Shown here: one piece after another, positions 35,168 through 44,378 of the stretch
Position numbering within the stretch: the first letter of the stretch is position 1
Layout: each line of letters starts with the position of its first letter
The notes under the pieces: model-generated
What the model was told of the DNA's origin: nothing
Seen by the model: the letters and a program-made list of their open reading frames with translations, nothing else
Database searches by the model: none
Origin: CAIUPE01 sp046091665
GTDB lineage: Bacteria; Pseudomonadota; Alphaproteobacteria; Rhizobiales; Beijerinckiaceae
Direction of reading: 5' to 3'
Assembly: GCA_046091665.1 (NCBI GenBank)
Contig: JBJTCD010000108.1
Location: 1-54,852, forward strand
Length of the DNA stretch: 54,852 bases
Translations under genes and position numbers: made by a program

Positions 35168-37672
35168 GTGAACGTAGACGACCCGTCCCGCTCACAAAGA
35201 CAATTCGCTGAACAACACCCAACATCCTCTTTGCAAGGGGATGAACCCTTTTTCACAATTTCTGCGGCTTTGCGGCGTGGGCTTTTACTTGCGCGCCTGA
35301 CGCTGATGCTTGAGCGTCTATGGCCCTCAGCAACGCTTGCTTTCAGTCTTCTTGGATTATTTCTGGTCTATGCGTGGTCGTCTGTGCCTGCGATTAGCCC
35401 CGCACCGTTGCGCGTGATCATTCTCTGTGGTTTTTTTGCGGGTTTTATTGCCATCATCTTTCAAACATTTCGCATTGCGCTTCCGTCTAAACGCGAAGTG
35501 CTACGTCATCTTGATGCCGCTATGCCGGAGACACATCAACGCGCGCAAACGCTTTTTGATCAACCGAGTGGCGCGTCAACAACCGGAGTCGCAGACACTT
35601 TATGGCGAGCCCATCAAAGGGCGAACGCTGACGCTCTTCCCTCTAATCTCGTGACAAAATGGCGCTCGGATCTCGCGGAACGAGATCCCTATGCGTTGCG
35701 TTATCATATCATTCTCATCGCGTCTGTAACGGGTCTCTTGGCAGGACCAGAAAAGTTCATACGGCTTTCGTCCGCATTCTCATTGAAAGATGCGAATGCG
35801 ATCACAGCACCCTTTCCCATCGAAGGCTGGATCGATCCACCCGCCTATACAGGAAGCCCACCGATCTTTTTACAGTTTGCATCTATGCCTGACGATCAGC
35901 TCTTCAAACATAAGGTGCCCGTGGGTTCCTCACTGGTTCTAAGAAGCACGACGCAAGATACGCTCAGTGTCGTGCCCGACTCGCAATTCGAAGAAATCAA
36001 TACTACATCAGATGATAATCAAACCAAAGAAAAGCGCTGGCGCATCAAAGGCAATGGGCTTTTTTCAATTAAAGCCGATAACCATCCGAAGGTTATGATG
36101 GCATTCAACGTCATCCCTGATGCCGAACCAAGTATTCAATTCGACGAAATCAAAGATCAAAAGCGTGGCTTAGTCACATTCGCCTATCAAGCTCATGATG
36201 ATTATGGATTGAAAAATGTAACTCTTAAAGTTTTAGGACGAGCGCCCAAAAAGGGAGAAGCGGATAAAGAGGCCGATCCCTTACGTGAACCACCAATGCT
36301 CATTCTTGCCGCTCCAAAACGCGCCAAAGATATAACAAGCGAGTTTAAACTTTTGGCCTCCATGATTCATCCTGCCTGGCAAGGCACCGAGATACGTGCC
36401 ACGCTCAGCGCGGAAGATGAGGCCGGACAAATCACGAAGACACCACCTTTTCTGATCACGCTTCCCGATCATCCGCATATGGATAGTCTTGCTCAAGCGC
36501 TCGACGAGCAAGGGCGGACACTACTTCAAAATTCGCATGAACGACTTGTGGTTCTTGCCGATCTTGCGCTTCTTTCTCAAACGCCGGATTTATTCAATGT
36601 CCCGGCAGGAGCCCATTTAAGTCTTCGGGTAACACAGCGCGATATTGAACAAGCACGCACGCGCGAAGCCCTTCGTGATGCGGGCGATTCACTTCTTGCG
36701 TTGGCGGATATTGTCGATCAATCTTTCAAAAGTGATGTGCGTCGTGCCTTAGATGCCGCGCGCGAGAGATTGCGTGAAGCGCTTGATCAAAAGGCTGACA
36801 AAGACACGATACAAGAACGGCTCAAGGAGTTTCGTGAAGCACTTGATCGCTATCTCGAAGACTATGCCAAGCGAGCTCTGAAACAAAAGCTACAGTCTCA
36901 GCCTCCCGCTGCACAATCAAAAGCTTTGCGGCAAAAAGATTTGAATGCGCTTCTTGATCGTATGGACGAGCTTTTGAAAAAAGAAGGCAATATTGATCCT
37001 CTGTTACAATCGCTTGAATCATTGCTCGACTCTTTACAAGCGAGCGAAGCCAATCCGCAAATTGGCGACGGCGATCCTTCAGACTCGCTCGATAATGACC
37101 TTGATAGACTAACGCGCGATCAGCAAAAACTGCGCGATGAAACCTTCCGCGATTCAAATAAGGATGGACCTTCAAATCAGGATGCATTGAAAAATCAGCA
37201 ACAAGGACTTCGCGAGTCGCTCAAGCAATTGAAAGAGGCATTAAAGAAAAATGGATTGCCCAGCGGTGAGGCCTTTGATGACGCCGAACAAGCGATGCGC
37301 GATGCGGAAGGTGCTCTTGGCGAAGGCGACGGTCGCAACGCCGTACGTCAACAGGAACAAGCACTAAAATCCTTACGACGGGGGGCGAAAGCGCTTGCAG
37401 AAGCTCGTGATCAAAATGGGAACGGACAAGGACGCCCCGGCTCGATAACGGGCCGCAATGGAACGGCAACACAGAAAGATCCTTTCGGACGTGATGTCGG
37501 TAAGGGTTCGGCCGATGAAGATCTTAATCAAGATTATCGGACAGGCTCGGAACAAAATCGCGAATTGCTTGAAATTCTCAAAGAGCTTCAATCACGTTCG
37601 GGCGATCGGTCGCGGTCCCTAGCGGAGCGCGATTATCTTAAACGCTTGCTCGAACTTGATTCGCGCCCGTAA
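35168..37672 (+). CDS. TIGR02302 family (DUF4175-like) membrane protein
   Basis: 834-aa protein of the alphaproteobacterial TIGR02302 family, function unknown. Two or three transmembrane helices lie in residues about 45-110 and another near 180-195. A central region (about 215-440) is probably periplasmic and beta-rich. The C-terminal ~350 residues are low-complexity, rich in Asp, Gln, Arg and Lys with long predicted coiled coils (for example KDLNALLDRMDELLKKEGN). Position directly after lysA is the usual context. The start at 35168 is a GTG preceded by GAAAGCGAG. Confidence 0.87.
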   Translation: MNVDDPSRSQRQFAEQHPTSSLQGDEPFFTISAALRRGLLLARLTLMLERLWPSATLAFSLLGLFLVYAWSSVPAISPAPLRVIILCGFFAGFIAIIFQTFRIALPSKREVLRHLDAAMPETHQRAQTLFDQPSGASTTGVADTLWRAHQRANADALPSNLVTKWRSDLAERDPYALRYHIILIASVTGLLAGPEKFIRLSSAFSLKDANAITAPFPIEGWIDPPAYTGSPPIFLQFASMPDDQLFKHKVPVGSSLVLRSTTQDTLSVVPDSQFEEINTTSDDNQTKEKRWRIKGNGLFSIKADNHPKVMMAFNVIPDAEPSIQFDEIKDQKRGLVTFAYQAHDDYGLKNVTLKVLGRAPKKGEADKEADPLREPPMLILAAPKRAKDITSEFKLLASMIHPAWQGTEIRATLSAEDEAGQITKTPPFLITLPDHPHMDSLAQALDEQGRTLLQNSHERLVVLADLALLSQTPDLFNVPAGAHLSLRVTQRDIEQARTREALRDAGDSLLALADIVDQSFKSDVRRALDAARERLREALDQKADKDTIQERLKEFREALDRYLEDYAKRALKQKLQSQPPAAQSKALRQKDLNALLDRMDELLKKEGNIDPLLQSLESLLDSLQASEANPQIGDGDPSDSLDNDLDRLTRDQQKLRDETFRDSNKDGPSNQDALKNQQQGLRESLKQLKEALKKNGLPSGEAFDDAEQAMRDAEGALGEGDGRNAVRQQEQALKSLRRGAKALAEARDQNGNGQGRPGSITGRNGTATQKDPFGRDVGKGSADEDLNQDYRTGSEQNRELLEILKELQSRSGDRSRSLAERDYLKRLLELDSRP

Positions 37673-37704
37673 AGAGACGGCGAGACAAAAAAATATAGGT
37701 CATC

Positions 37705-38286
37705 ATGCTTAGACGTTTATATGATTGGGTTGTCGCGCTCGCGGATCGTCGAAGCGCACCTTGGGCACTGGGACTTGTCGCTTTTACCGAGAGCTCCGTT
37801 TTTATTGTTACACCTGATGTGCTACTCGCGCCCATGGCGCTCGCGCGGCCCGATCTCGCTTGGCGTTATGCGTTCATTTGCACGTTAGGTTCGGTTGCTG
37901 GCGGCATTGTCGGTTATCTCATCGGCCATCTGCTGTTCGATACAGCAGGCATGTGGATTCTTACGCTTTATGGTTATGCGGACAAAGTCGAAACGGTGAA
38001 AGAAGCCTATGCGCATTATGGCGCCGCGCTTATTTTGCTCAAAGGCTTGACGCCGATTCCTTATAAGCTTGTCTGCATTGTCTCCGGCGCGCTTGATTAT
38101 AATTTTCCGCTTTTCGTTTTATTATCCATCATCACACGCGGCGCGCGCTTTTATATTTTGGCAGGGCTTCTCAACAAATTTGGTGATCCTTTGCGCCATT
38201 TTATTGAAAAGCGTTTGGGGCTTGTCTTAAGTATCATCACGATACTCACCATTCTTGGTATTGTCGCAGCCGCAAAACTCGCTTGA
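37705..38286 (+). CDS. YqaA/DedA-like membrane protein
   Basis: 193-aa membrane protein of the YqaA branch of the DedA/VTT (SNARE-associated) family. It has about five hydrophobic segments, an amphipathic re-entrant region with SSVFIVTPDVLLAPMALA, and the G-x-P-type motif LLKGLTPIPYKLVCIVSG. DedA relatives act in phospholipid flipping and envelope homeostasis; the role of YqaA proteins is not settled. Its stop is 14 bases before the dsbB start; YqaA-dsbB pairing is common in Hyphomicrobiales. Confidence 0.88.
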   Translation: MLRRLYDWVVALADRRSAPWALGLVAFTESSVFIVTPDVLLAPMALARPDLAWRYAFICTLGSVAGGIVGYLIGHLLFDTAGMWILTLYGYADKVETVKEAYAHYGAALILLKGLTPIPYKLVCIVSGALDYNFPLFVLLSIITRGARFYILAGLLNKFGDPLRHFIEKRLGLVLSIITILTILGIVAAAKLA

Positions 38287-38300
38287 GGGGATTATCGCTG

Positions 38301-38804
38301 ATGATCACGCGCTCTTGGAACCTAACTTACTTTACCGGACTGATTGTCGCGCTCGGATCATTGGGAATCATCAGCGGCGCTTGGTTTATAGAATTGGGTC
38401 TTGGCATTAAGCCGTGTCATCTGTGTCTCATTGGACGACTGCCGCATTATTTCGGAATTCCGGTTGCGGCGCTTGCGGTGGTCTTTGCACACTCTGGCAC
38501 TCAGCTTCGACTCGCACGCACATTGCTCGTGCTCACGGCGGCAATCTATCTCATCGGCACAGGCATTGGTGCCTATCACGCAGGTGTTGAGTGGGGCGTA
38601 TTTCAAGGACCAACAGATTGCACGGGCACACTTTCGCAGCCTGAGTCAGTGAATGACTTCTTGAAGCAGCTTGATACGGTCAAGATAGTCCGCTGCGATG
38701 AAGTGGCGATGCGTATTTTTGGTTTATCGCTTGCCGCGTGGAACGCGATCATTTGCTTCGGCTTGACCTTCATCGCATCCCTCGGTGCACAAGGCCGCCG
38801 TTGA
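38301..38804 (+). CDS. dsbB: Disulfide bond formation protein B
   Basis: 167-aa four-helix membrane protein that reoxidises periplasmic DsbA using quinone. The first redox pair is CHLC (in IKPCHLCLIGRLPHY); the second periplasmic loop holds the other pair, the Cys of PTDCTG and of VRCDE. All four catalytic cysteines are present. The ATG at 38301 with upstream GAGGGG is preferred to a TTG at 38283 that overlaps the YqaA stop. It converges with the HNH gene, with 10 bases between stops. Confidence 0.92.
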   Translation: MITRSWNLTYFTGLIVALGSLGIISGAWFIELGLGIKPCHLCLIGRLPHYFGIPVAALAVVFAHSGTQLRLARTLLVLTAAIYLIGTGIGAYHAGVEWGVFQGPTDCTGTLSQPESVNDFLKQLDTVKIVRCDEVAMRIFGLSLAAWNAIICFGLTFIASLGAQGRR

Positions 38805-38814
38805 GTTTTTGCGC

Positions 38815-39384
38815 TTACGGTTCGAGCTCTGAATCCCAATAGAGATAATCGAGCCAGCTCTCATGCAGATAATTGGGCGGGAACAAACGCCCATTCTGAT
38901 GCAGATCGAAAACAGTTGGCGCATAAGGTTGCTGGCGCGGATACATTTTCACTTGGCTCGGCAATTTGTCGCCTTTTGAAAGATTGCAAGGCGAACAAGC
39001 CGCGACAACATTTTCCCATTCGGTCTGGCCGCCTTTTGAGCGCGGGATGACATGGTCGAACGTCAATTCTTCACGCGCGCCACAATATTGGCAGGCGAAG
39101 CGATCACGCAAAAACACATTGAACCGTGTGAAGGCCGGACTGCGTGAAGGCGGGATGTAGGATTTGAGCGACACAACCGAAGGCAGACGGAATTCCGCGC
39201 CGGGGCTGCGGATGGTCTTGTCGTAAAAGGAAACGATGTTCACGCGCTCAAGGAAAACGGCCTTGATCGTGTCCTGCCAGTTCCACAAAGACAGCGGGTA
39301 GTAACTCAAGGGCCGGTAATCGGCATTGAGCACCAGCGCCGGACAGGCTTCCGGCGATACGGGTGGCGAAACATGGATCGTCAC
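38815..39384 (-). CDS. HNH endonuclease
   Basis: 189-aa HNH nuclease of the widespread alphaproteobacterial type. The domain spans about 95-150: zinc-binding CQYCG, then TFDHVIPRSKGG with the catalytic His, ENVVAACSPCN with the Asn and second CxxC, and a terminal Lys. It opens with the typical LVLNADYRPLSYYPLSLW. Physiological DNA target and role are unknown; such chromosomal HNH genes are usually not linked to mobile elements, and none is seen here. Confidence 0.9.
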   Translation of the reverse strand: MTIHVSPPVSPEACPALVLNADYRPLSYYPLSLWNWQDTIKAVFLERVNIVSFYDKTIRSPGAEFRLPSVVSLKSYIPPSRSPAFTRFNVFLRDRFACQYCGAREELTFDHVIPRSKGGQTEWENVVAACSPCNLSKGDKLPSQVKMYPRQQPYAPTVFDLHQNGRLFPPNYLHESWLDYLYWDSELEP

Positions 39385-39502
39385 CGGACCAGCTCCTCCT
39401 CCAATCGAAAAGATCGAATCTTAGCGATGGGGATAGTCTAATGGTCCTGTGTCAGGATTGTGAAGCCCTGATTTTGCGGTTTTGACGCCGATTAAGGGAT
39501 AC

Positions 39503-40384
39503 TCAGCGGGTCGGGACCGGAGTCTCGCCACGATAGTCGTAGAAGCCGCGTCCGACTTTGCGGCCAAGCCAGCCCGCTTCGACATATTTTACGAGCAGCG
39601 GACAGGGGCGATATTTAGAATCGGCGAGCCCCTCATGGAGGACCTGCATCACCGAGAGGCAGGTATCGAGACCGATAAAATCGGCAAGCTGGAGCGGGCC
39701 CATCGGATGATTGGCGCCAAGCCGCATCGCCGTATCAATTGCCTCGACCGAACCCACACCTTCGTAAAGCGTGTAGATCGCTTCATTGATCATGGGGAGC
39801 AAAATACGATTGACGATGAAGGCCGGAAAATCTTCAGCCACCGTGATCGTCTTACCGAGCTTTTCGATATAGACGCGCGCGGCTTCAAAGGTCGGATCCT
39901 CGGTCGCGATACCGCGAATGAGTTCGACGAGCTGCATTTTCGGCACCGGATTCATGAAATGAATCCCGATAAACCGATCCGGACGGTCCGTGGCCGCTGC
40001 CAAACGCGTAATCGAAATTGATGACGTGTTGGTCGCCAGCATCGTCTTTGGTGAAAGCGCTTTCGAAACAGAGGCAAAAATTTTGCGCTTAACCTCTTCA
40101 TTCTCGGTCGCGGCTTCGATCACAAGATCGCAGTCGTTGAAGTCGGAATAATCGGCGGCCGATGAGATGCGACCGAGAACCGCTTGTCGCTCGGAATCCG
40201 TCATTGCGCCTTTGCTGACAAGACGCGCGAGATTGCCATTGATCGTCGCAAGACCTACCGCGATCCGATCGGCGCTTACATCATGAAGCCTGACGGACAA
40301 TCCGGCTTGCGCGCTCACTTGCGCAATGCCGGAACCCATTTGACCCGCACCAATGATGCCTACGGTTTCGATCGAAACACTCAT
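39503..40384 (-). CDS. 3-hydroxybutyryl-CoA dehydrogenase
   Basis: 293-aa NAD(P)-dependent dehydrogenase (HbdA/PaaH family) interconverting 3-hydroxybutyryl-CoA and acetoacetyl-CoA. The Rossmann motif GIIGAGQMGSGIAQ is at residues about 9-22; IGIHFMNPVPKMQLVEL contains the catalytic His, and NRILLPMINEAIYTLYEG belongs to the C-terminal domain. It lies 65 bases downstream of etfA in the same direction. The pair fits fatty-acid or PHB-cycle oxidation with electrons passing to ETF. Confidence 0.95.
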   Translation of the reverse strand: MSVSIETVGIIGAGQMGSGIAQVSAQAGLSVRLHDVSADRIAVGLATINGNLARLVSKGAMTDSERQAVLGRISSAADYSDFNDCDLVIEAATENEEVKRKIFASVSKALSPKTMLATNTSSISITRLAAATDRPDRFIGIHFMNPVPKMQLVELIRGIATEDPTFEAARVYIEKLGKTITVAEDFPAFIVNRILLPMINEAIYTLYEGVGSVEAIDTAMRLGANHPMGPLQLADFIGLDTCLSVMQVLHEGLADSKYRPCPLLVKYVEAGWLGRKVGRGFYDYRGETPVPTR

Positions 40385-40449
40385 CGTCTTCTTACTCCGC
40401 GCATCGGCCCTGTCAGTGACGCTAGGCTAGCATAGGCAAACTCTTTTGA

Positions 40450-41391
40450 CTAACCGACTTTAGCAAGCTCTTGGTCGAGCTCCGGCAGCGCCGTGAAAAG
40501 ATCCGCAACAAGGCCGTAATCCGCAACCTGGAAAATCGGCGCTTCTTCATCCTTGTTGATCGCAACGATCACTTTGGAGTCTTTCATACCGGCGAGATGC
40601 TGAATGGCGCCTGAAATCCCAACGGCCACGTAAAGCTCTGGTGCAACCACTTTACCGGTTTGACCGACTTGCCAATCATTCGGAGCATAGCCTGCATCAA
40701 CCGCTGCACGCGAGGCACCCATGGCGGCGTTCAAACGATTGGCCACAGGCTCAAGATAGGTTTTGAAATTTTCTGAATTCGCCATCGCGCGACCGCCCGA
40801 CACAATGATCTTGGCAGAGGTGAGTTCCGGACGATCAAGCTTAGCGAGTGCTTCACCCTTGAACGAAGAGATTGAAGGATTAGCGGCCGCTTGTGCCGTT
40901 TCAACCGATGCAGAACCGCCTGTATTTGCCGCTGCAAATGACGCGGTACGAATGGTGAGCACTTTGATTTTGTCGGCTGATTGCACGGTCTGCAATGCAT
41001 TGCCGGCATAGATTGGACGCTCGAATGTATCAGCAGACACAACGCGAATGACATCCGAGATTTGCATCACATCAAGAAGCGCAGCGACACGCGGCATGAT
41101 GTTTTTGCCCGACGTCGTCGAAGCCGAAACAATCGCCGAATAGGATGATGCCATCGACACAATCAATGCGGCCATGGGTTCAGCAAGTTGATTGGCATAA
41201 AGCGCATCATCAACGAGAACAACTTTTGCAACACCGGCAAAAGTCGCTGCGGCATCGGCAGCGGCGCGTGCATTATGCCCAGCAACAAGAACAGTGACGG
41301 GCGCACCAAGAGCAATCGCTGCGCTCAACGCGCGCGCTGTTGTGTCCTTGATCGATTGATTATCGTGATCAGCAAGAAGAAGCGTAGCCAT
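40450..41391 (-). CDS. etfA: Electron transfer flavoprotein subunit alpha
   Basis: 313-aa ETF alpha subunit, which binds FAD and passes electrons from acyl-CoA and other dehydrogenases to ETF-quinone oxidoreductase. The FAD-binding signature appears as LYVAVGISGAIQHLAGMKDS followed by VIVAINKDEEAPIFQVADYG; IVSGGRAM and GQTGKVVAPE precede it. Its start overlaps the etfB stop by one base (TGATG), giving an etfBA operon. Confidence 0.97.
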   Translation of the reverse strand: MATLLLADHDNQSIKDTTARALSAAIALGAPVTVLVAGHNARAAADAAATFAGVAKVVLVDDALYANQLAEPMAALIVSMASSYSAIVSASTTSGKNIMPRVAALLDVMQISDVIRVVSADTFERPIYAGNALQTVQSADKIKVLTIRTASFAAANTGGSASVETAQAAANPSISSFKGEALAKLDRPELTSAKIIVSGGRAMANSENFKTYLEPVANRLNAAMGASRAAVDAGYAPNDWQVGQTGKVVAPELYVAVGISGAIQHLAGMKDSKVIVAINKDEEAPIFQVADYGLVADLFTALPELDQELAKVG

Positions 41392-42140
41392 CAGAGCACT
41401 CCGGCTTCAGTTTTCAATTTGGAAACAAGTTCAGCCACCGAGCCGACTTTCACGCCGGCTTTACGACCCGCAGGCTCGACCGTTGTGATCACTTTCAAGC
41501 GTGGTGATACATCAACGCCAAAATCGGCAGGTGTTTTTTCATCAATCGGCTTTTTCTTTGCCTTCATGATGTTCGGCAAAGATGCATAACGCGGCTCGTT
41601 CAAACGAAGATCGGTTGTAACAATCGCAGGCGCTTTCAATTCAACTGTTTGCAACCCGCCATCGACTTCACGCGTCACGGTGAATGTGCCATCACCAATT
41701 TCGATCTTCGAAGCGAATGTGCCTTGTGGCCACCCAAGCAATGCGGCGAGCATTTGGCCGGTTGCGTTCATGTCATCATCGATCGCTTGTTTGCCCAGGA
41801 TCATCAAACCCGGTTGCTCGGCATCAGCCACCGCTTTCAAAATCTTGGCAACGGAAAGAGGTTCAACCGTTTCATCGGTCTTCACATGAATGCCGCGATC
41901 AGCACCCATCGCCAAACCGGTGCGCAAAGTTTCTGCGGCACCTGCCGGACCAATCGACACGACAACGACTTCGGTCGCCTTGCCCGCCTCCTTGATGCGC
42001 AGCGCTTCTTCAACCGCGATTTCGTCGAAGGGATTCATCGACATTTTCACATTAGCGAGATCGACACCCGACCCGTCTGACTTCACACGGATTTTAACAT
42101 TGTAATCGACGACCCGTTTGACCGGCACGATGATCTTCAT
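41391..42140 (-). CDS. etfB: Electron transfer flavoprotein subunit beta
   Basis: 249-aa ETF beta subunit (AMP-binding). MKIIVPVKRVVDYNVKIRV is the classical N-terminus; MNPFDEIAVEEALRIKEAG and LGKQAIDDDMNATGQMLAALL are conserved. The ETF-beta signature region includes VDGGLQTVELKAPAIVTTDLRLN. The ATG at 42140 is used; the frame continues upstream to 42215 but family members start here. The 193 bases up to the PduO gene hold no other gene. Confidence 0.97.
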   Translation of the reverse strand: MKIIVPVKRVVDYNVKIRVKSDGSGVDLANVKMSMNPFDEIAVEEALRIKEAGKATEVVVVSIGPAGAAETLRTGLAMGADRGIHVKTDETVEPLSVAKILKAVADAEQPGLMILGKQAIDDDMNATGQMLAALLGWPQGTFASKIEIGDGTFTVTREVDGGLQTVELKAPAIVTTDLRLNEPRYASLPNIMKAKKKPIDEKTPADFGVDVSPRLKVITTVEPAGRKAGVKVGSVAELVSKLKTEAGVL

Positions 42141-42333
42141 GATGCTCTTTCCAGAACCGGCGCATGACCGCTTGATGCGATCGATGGCCCAAAAAAGACT
42201 GACTTTCCGCAACAATTCGGAAAGTGTTCCGGACCTAAACGGCCCGGACCTTGATTGTCAACGCATCTGCAAAAAGAGACGAAAAGCGCGCGACATTCCC
42301 TATCGCGTTTCGGACATCCTAGAGGATTTCCTT

Positions 42334-42915
42334 CTAACGGGTTTTACCCGGCACCCACAAAACATCGTCATCGCCGCGCCGGTTCACATAGCGGGAGGCA
42401 ACAAAGAGAAAATCCGATAGGCGGTTGACGTAATGAAGCGCAGGCTCGCTTACGGGCTCATCGGGCAGGCTTGCCAATTCCACCATCATGCGTTCAGCGC
42501 GACGGGAAATGGTCCGCGCCAAATGAAGAGCCGCCGAGGCGGGCGAACCGCCCGGCAGAATAAAGGATCGGAGCGGCTTTAATTCGGCATTCAGCGTGTC
42601 AATTTCCTTCTCGATGCGCTCGACTTGCGACGTCACAATCCGCAGAGAGGGTGTTGCCGGATCGCGCCCTGTCTCCGGCGTGCAAAGATCGGCGCCAAGA
42701 TCAAAAAGATCATTCTGGATGCGGGAGAGCATTTGATCGACGAGGGGCTCGGAAGCGCCTGTGTGAATACGCGCCATGCCGAGGGCAGCGTTGGTCTCGT
42801 CAACCGTACCGTAGGCGGCAACGCGAAGATCATATTTTGGACGGCGCGCGCCTGTGCCAAGCGCGGTCGTGCCATCGTCACCCGTTCGCGTGTAGATTCT
42901 ATTTAATACGACCAT
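42334..42915 (-). CDS. Cob(I)yrinic acid a,c-diamide/cobalamin adenosyltransferase, PduO type
   Basis: 193-aa PduO-type ATP:corrinoid adenosyltransferase that makes adenosylcobalamin. The ATP-binding N-terminal motif YTRTGDDGTTALGTG, the VDETNAALG helix and the C-terminal LHLARTISRRAERMMVEL are all present. It forms trimers in the family. Its position upstream of etfBA is conserved in many Alphaproteobacteria, which suggests a link to B12-dependent acyl-CoA metabolism (for example methylmalonyl-CoA mutase). No cobalamin riboswitch is visible upstream. Confidence 0.94.
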   Translation of the reverse strand: MVVLNRIYTRTGDDGTTALGTGARRPKYDLRVAAYGTVDETNAALGMARIHTGASEPLVDQMLSRIQNDLFDLGADLCTPETGRDPATPSLRIVTSQVERIEKEIDTLNAELKPLRSFILPGGSPASAALHLARTISRRAERMMVELASLPDEPVSEPALHYVNRLSDFLFVASRYVNRRGDDDVLWVPGKTR

Positions 42916-42970
42916 GAGTCATCTGCCCTTCCGGTTTCCTTATCGCCTACGAAACCGGGGCCGAAGAGGA

Positions 42971-43543
42971 TTAAAATGAATAGCCGAGTTTCACGCCAAC
43001 ATTGGTGATGCCGTTATTCGGCTGGCAGAGATTGGCGTTCGACATGTGCTCCGCCATAGCCATGACCGAAAGACGATCGGACAGCGGGACGCCAATAATC
43101 AAAGCTTCGCGAAACAAGGCATTACAGCCGAGTTCAGAGCGGTTCGAGCCCGCGGGCGGATTATTTGTGTAACCATTATTCACAGAGCCTCCGAGATCCG
43201 CCTCGATAAAGAGACCGCCCGGCAAAGTGACGACACCGGCAAATCCGGCAAAAGCCGCACTTGTGCGCCCCTGCGTGTTGATATTGGCTCCAACTTGCGG
43301 GTGAAGCGTGAAGCTCCCGGTTGAGCCGAAATCAAAAGCGGGCATCAAATATTCGATATTGGCATCGACCGTTCCAGTCTCGGCACTCGAAATACCATGA
43401 GTAGCCGCACCAATACGGAATTGGCCATTTTTCAAAGTGAATTCATTCGCTGATGCGGGCTTCGCAAAAAAGGCGCCTGACAAGATCGCGCTGAAAACGG
43501 CAGATAAAACGCGTGAGGCGCGATTAGACACTGACTGAGCCAC
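42971..43543 (-). CDS. PagL-like acyloxyacyl hydrolase family outer-membrane protein
   Basis: 190-aa exported beta-barrel-like protein. Signal peptide about 1-32 (cleavage near KPASA), alternating hydrophobic strands, and a C-terminal aromatic residue (VKLGYSF) as in outer-membrane barrels. The C-terminal EHMSNANLCQPNNGI matches the H-x-S-N-A motif of lipid A 3-O-deacylase PagL and alphaproteobacterial acyloxyacyl hydrolases. The His and Ser of the PagL triad are present, but the position expected for the catalytic Glu (14 residues after His) is Thr. Function as lipid A deacylase is therefore uncertain. Confidence 0.72.
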   Translation of the reverse strand: MAQSVSNRASRVLSAVFSAILSGAFFAKPASANEFTLKNGQFRIGAATHGISSAETGTVDANIEYLMPAFDFGSTGSFTLHPQVGANINTQGRTSAAFAGFAGVVTLPGGLFIEADLGGSVNNGYTNNPPAGSNRSELGCNALFREALIIGVPLSDRLSVMAMAEHMSNANLCQPNNGITNVGVKLGYSF

Positions 43544-43641
43544 GAATGATCAACTCCGTTCAAATTCGGGGGCACCCTAACGGGGTTTTCTGCCGAAGAC
43601 AAAGACTAAAGCGGTCGCGCGGAAAGCTTTCAGCCCTGTGG

Positions 43642-43845
43642 TTAAGAACTTTTGAGATAGATGACCAGCATCACAATGACGATGGCCACGAATTGCAGAA
43701 TAACCCGCCACCGCATCAAGGTCTGCGACAAAGCCGCGCTGCCGCCCCGGAGCATATTCATCAACCCGAAGATCAGAACGACCGCTACGGCGCCGACCGC
43801 GATCGGTGCCAGCCAATCAATCCAGCCGGACATACCCTCTTCCAT
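43642..43845 (-). CDS. Twin-transmembrane (HIG1-like) small protein
   Basis: 67-aa protein with two transmembrane helices (about 12-33 and 47-65) separated by a short loop MLRGGSAALSQTLMRWRV, the conserved loop of the alphaproteobacterial twin-transmembrane/HIG1-domain family. Mitochondrial HIG1 proteins assist respiratory complex assembly; the bacterial role is unproven. The ATG at 43845 with upstream GGGAGA is chosen, although the ATG at 43833 (four codons in) is also plausible. It lies 15 bases below the lipoprotein gene and upstream of the PduO-etfBA group. Confidence 0.85.
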   Translation of the reverse strand: MEEGMSGWIDWLAPIAVGAVAVVLIFGLMNMLRGGSAALSQTLMRWRVILQFVAIVIVMLVIYLKSS

Positions 43846-43860
43846 TTACCGTCTCCCGAC

Positions 43861-44378
43861 TCACAAGCGTGAGCGATCCACAATCTCGAACGCGCTGACC
43901 GTGACATAGACGTAAAAACTGTTCATCGTCTCTTCTGAAAAGACGAGTTTATCAATTTTTCCTGAGAAGCGCACAGAATAGCCATTGTAAAGCGGCTCAA
44001 CCAAAGACCCCGCGGGCAGTGCCAGATTGAACACGCTACCCCTCATCCCGTCAGGGTTGAGACATTCGAAATGGGCGGTTTTCGCGCCCGTGATCAATTT
44101 CACTTCCTTGCCGTCGAGCGCCCAGGGTTTACAAACCCAGTTTTTGATGAATTTTTCCGTATAGGTCGCCTTTACTTCTTCGACATAGGCGGCAAAGGCA
44201 AAACCGGATTTATCCCGCTCCGGCCCCGCTTTGTGACTGACAAAATCCTGCCAAAGTGCGTTGAACCGATCATCGAGCAGCTTTTGATCCTCAGGCTTCG
44301 GCGCGGGATCGCCCATGCACCCAGAAAGCGCCGCAAGAACCAAAAAGCCAAGACCCGCCAGCCCGGCGCGTTTTCCAT
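43861..44378 (-). CDS. Hypothetical lipoprotein with a probable frameshift at its start
   Basis: About 170-aa predicted lipoprotein of unknown function. The reading frame gives KRAGLAGLGFLVLAALSGC, a good lipoprotein signal with lipobox LSGC, then a ~150-residue periplasmic domain ending DRSRL. This frame has no usable ATG, GTG or TTG before the hydrophobic core, and further upstream it runs into the tRNA-Leu gene on the other strand. An ATG exists at 44376-44378 but in a different frame. One extra A in the four-A run at 44371-44374 would join them as MEKRAGLAG. So either a base was lost (mutation or sequencing error) or a non-standard ATT/ATC start is used. Confidence 0.6.

Noticed and set aside
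42916..42970. Possible cobalamin riboswitch before the PduO adenosyltransferase gene
   Set aside because: The spacer is only 55 bases and lacks a B12-box-like sequence, so a riboswitch cannot fit.
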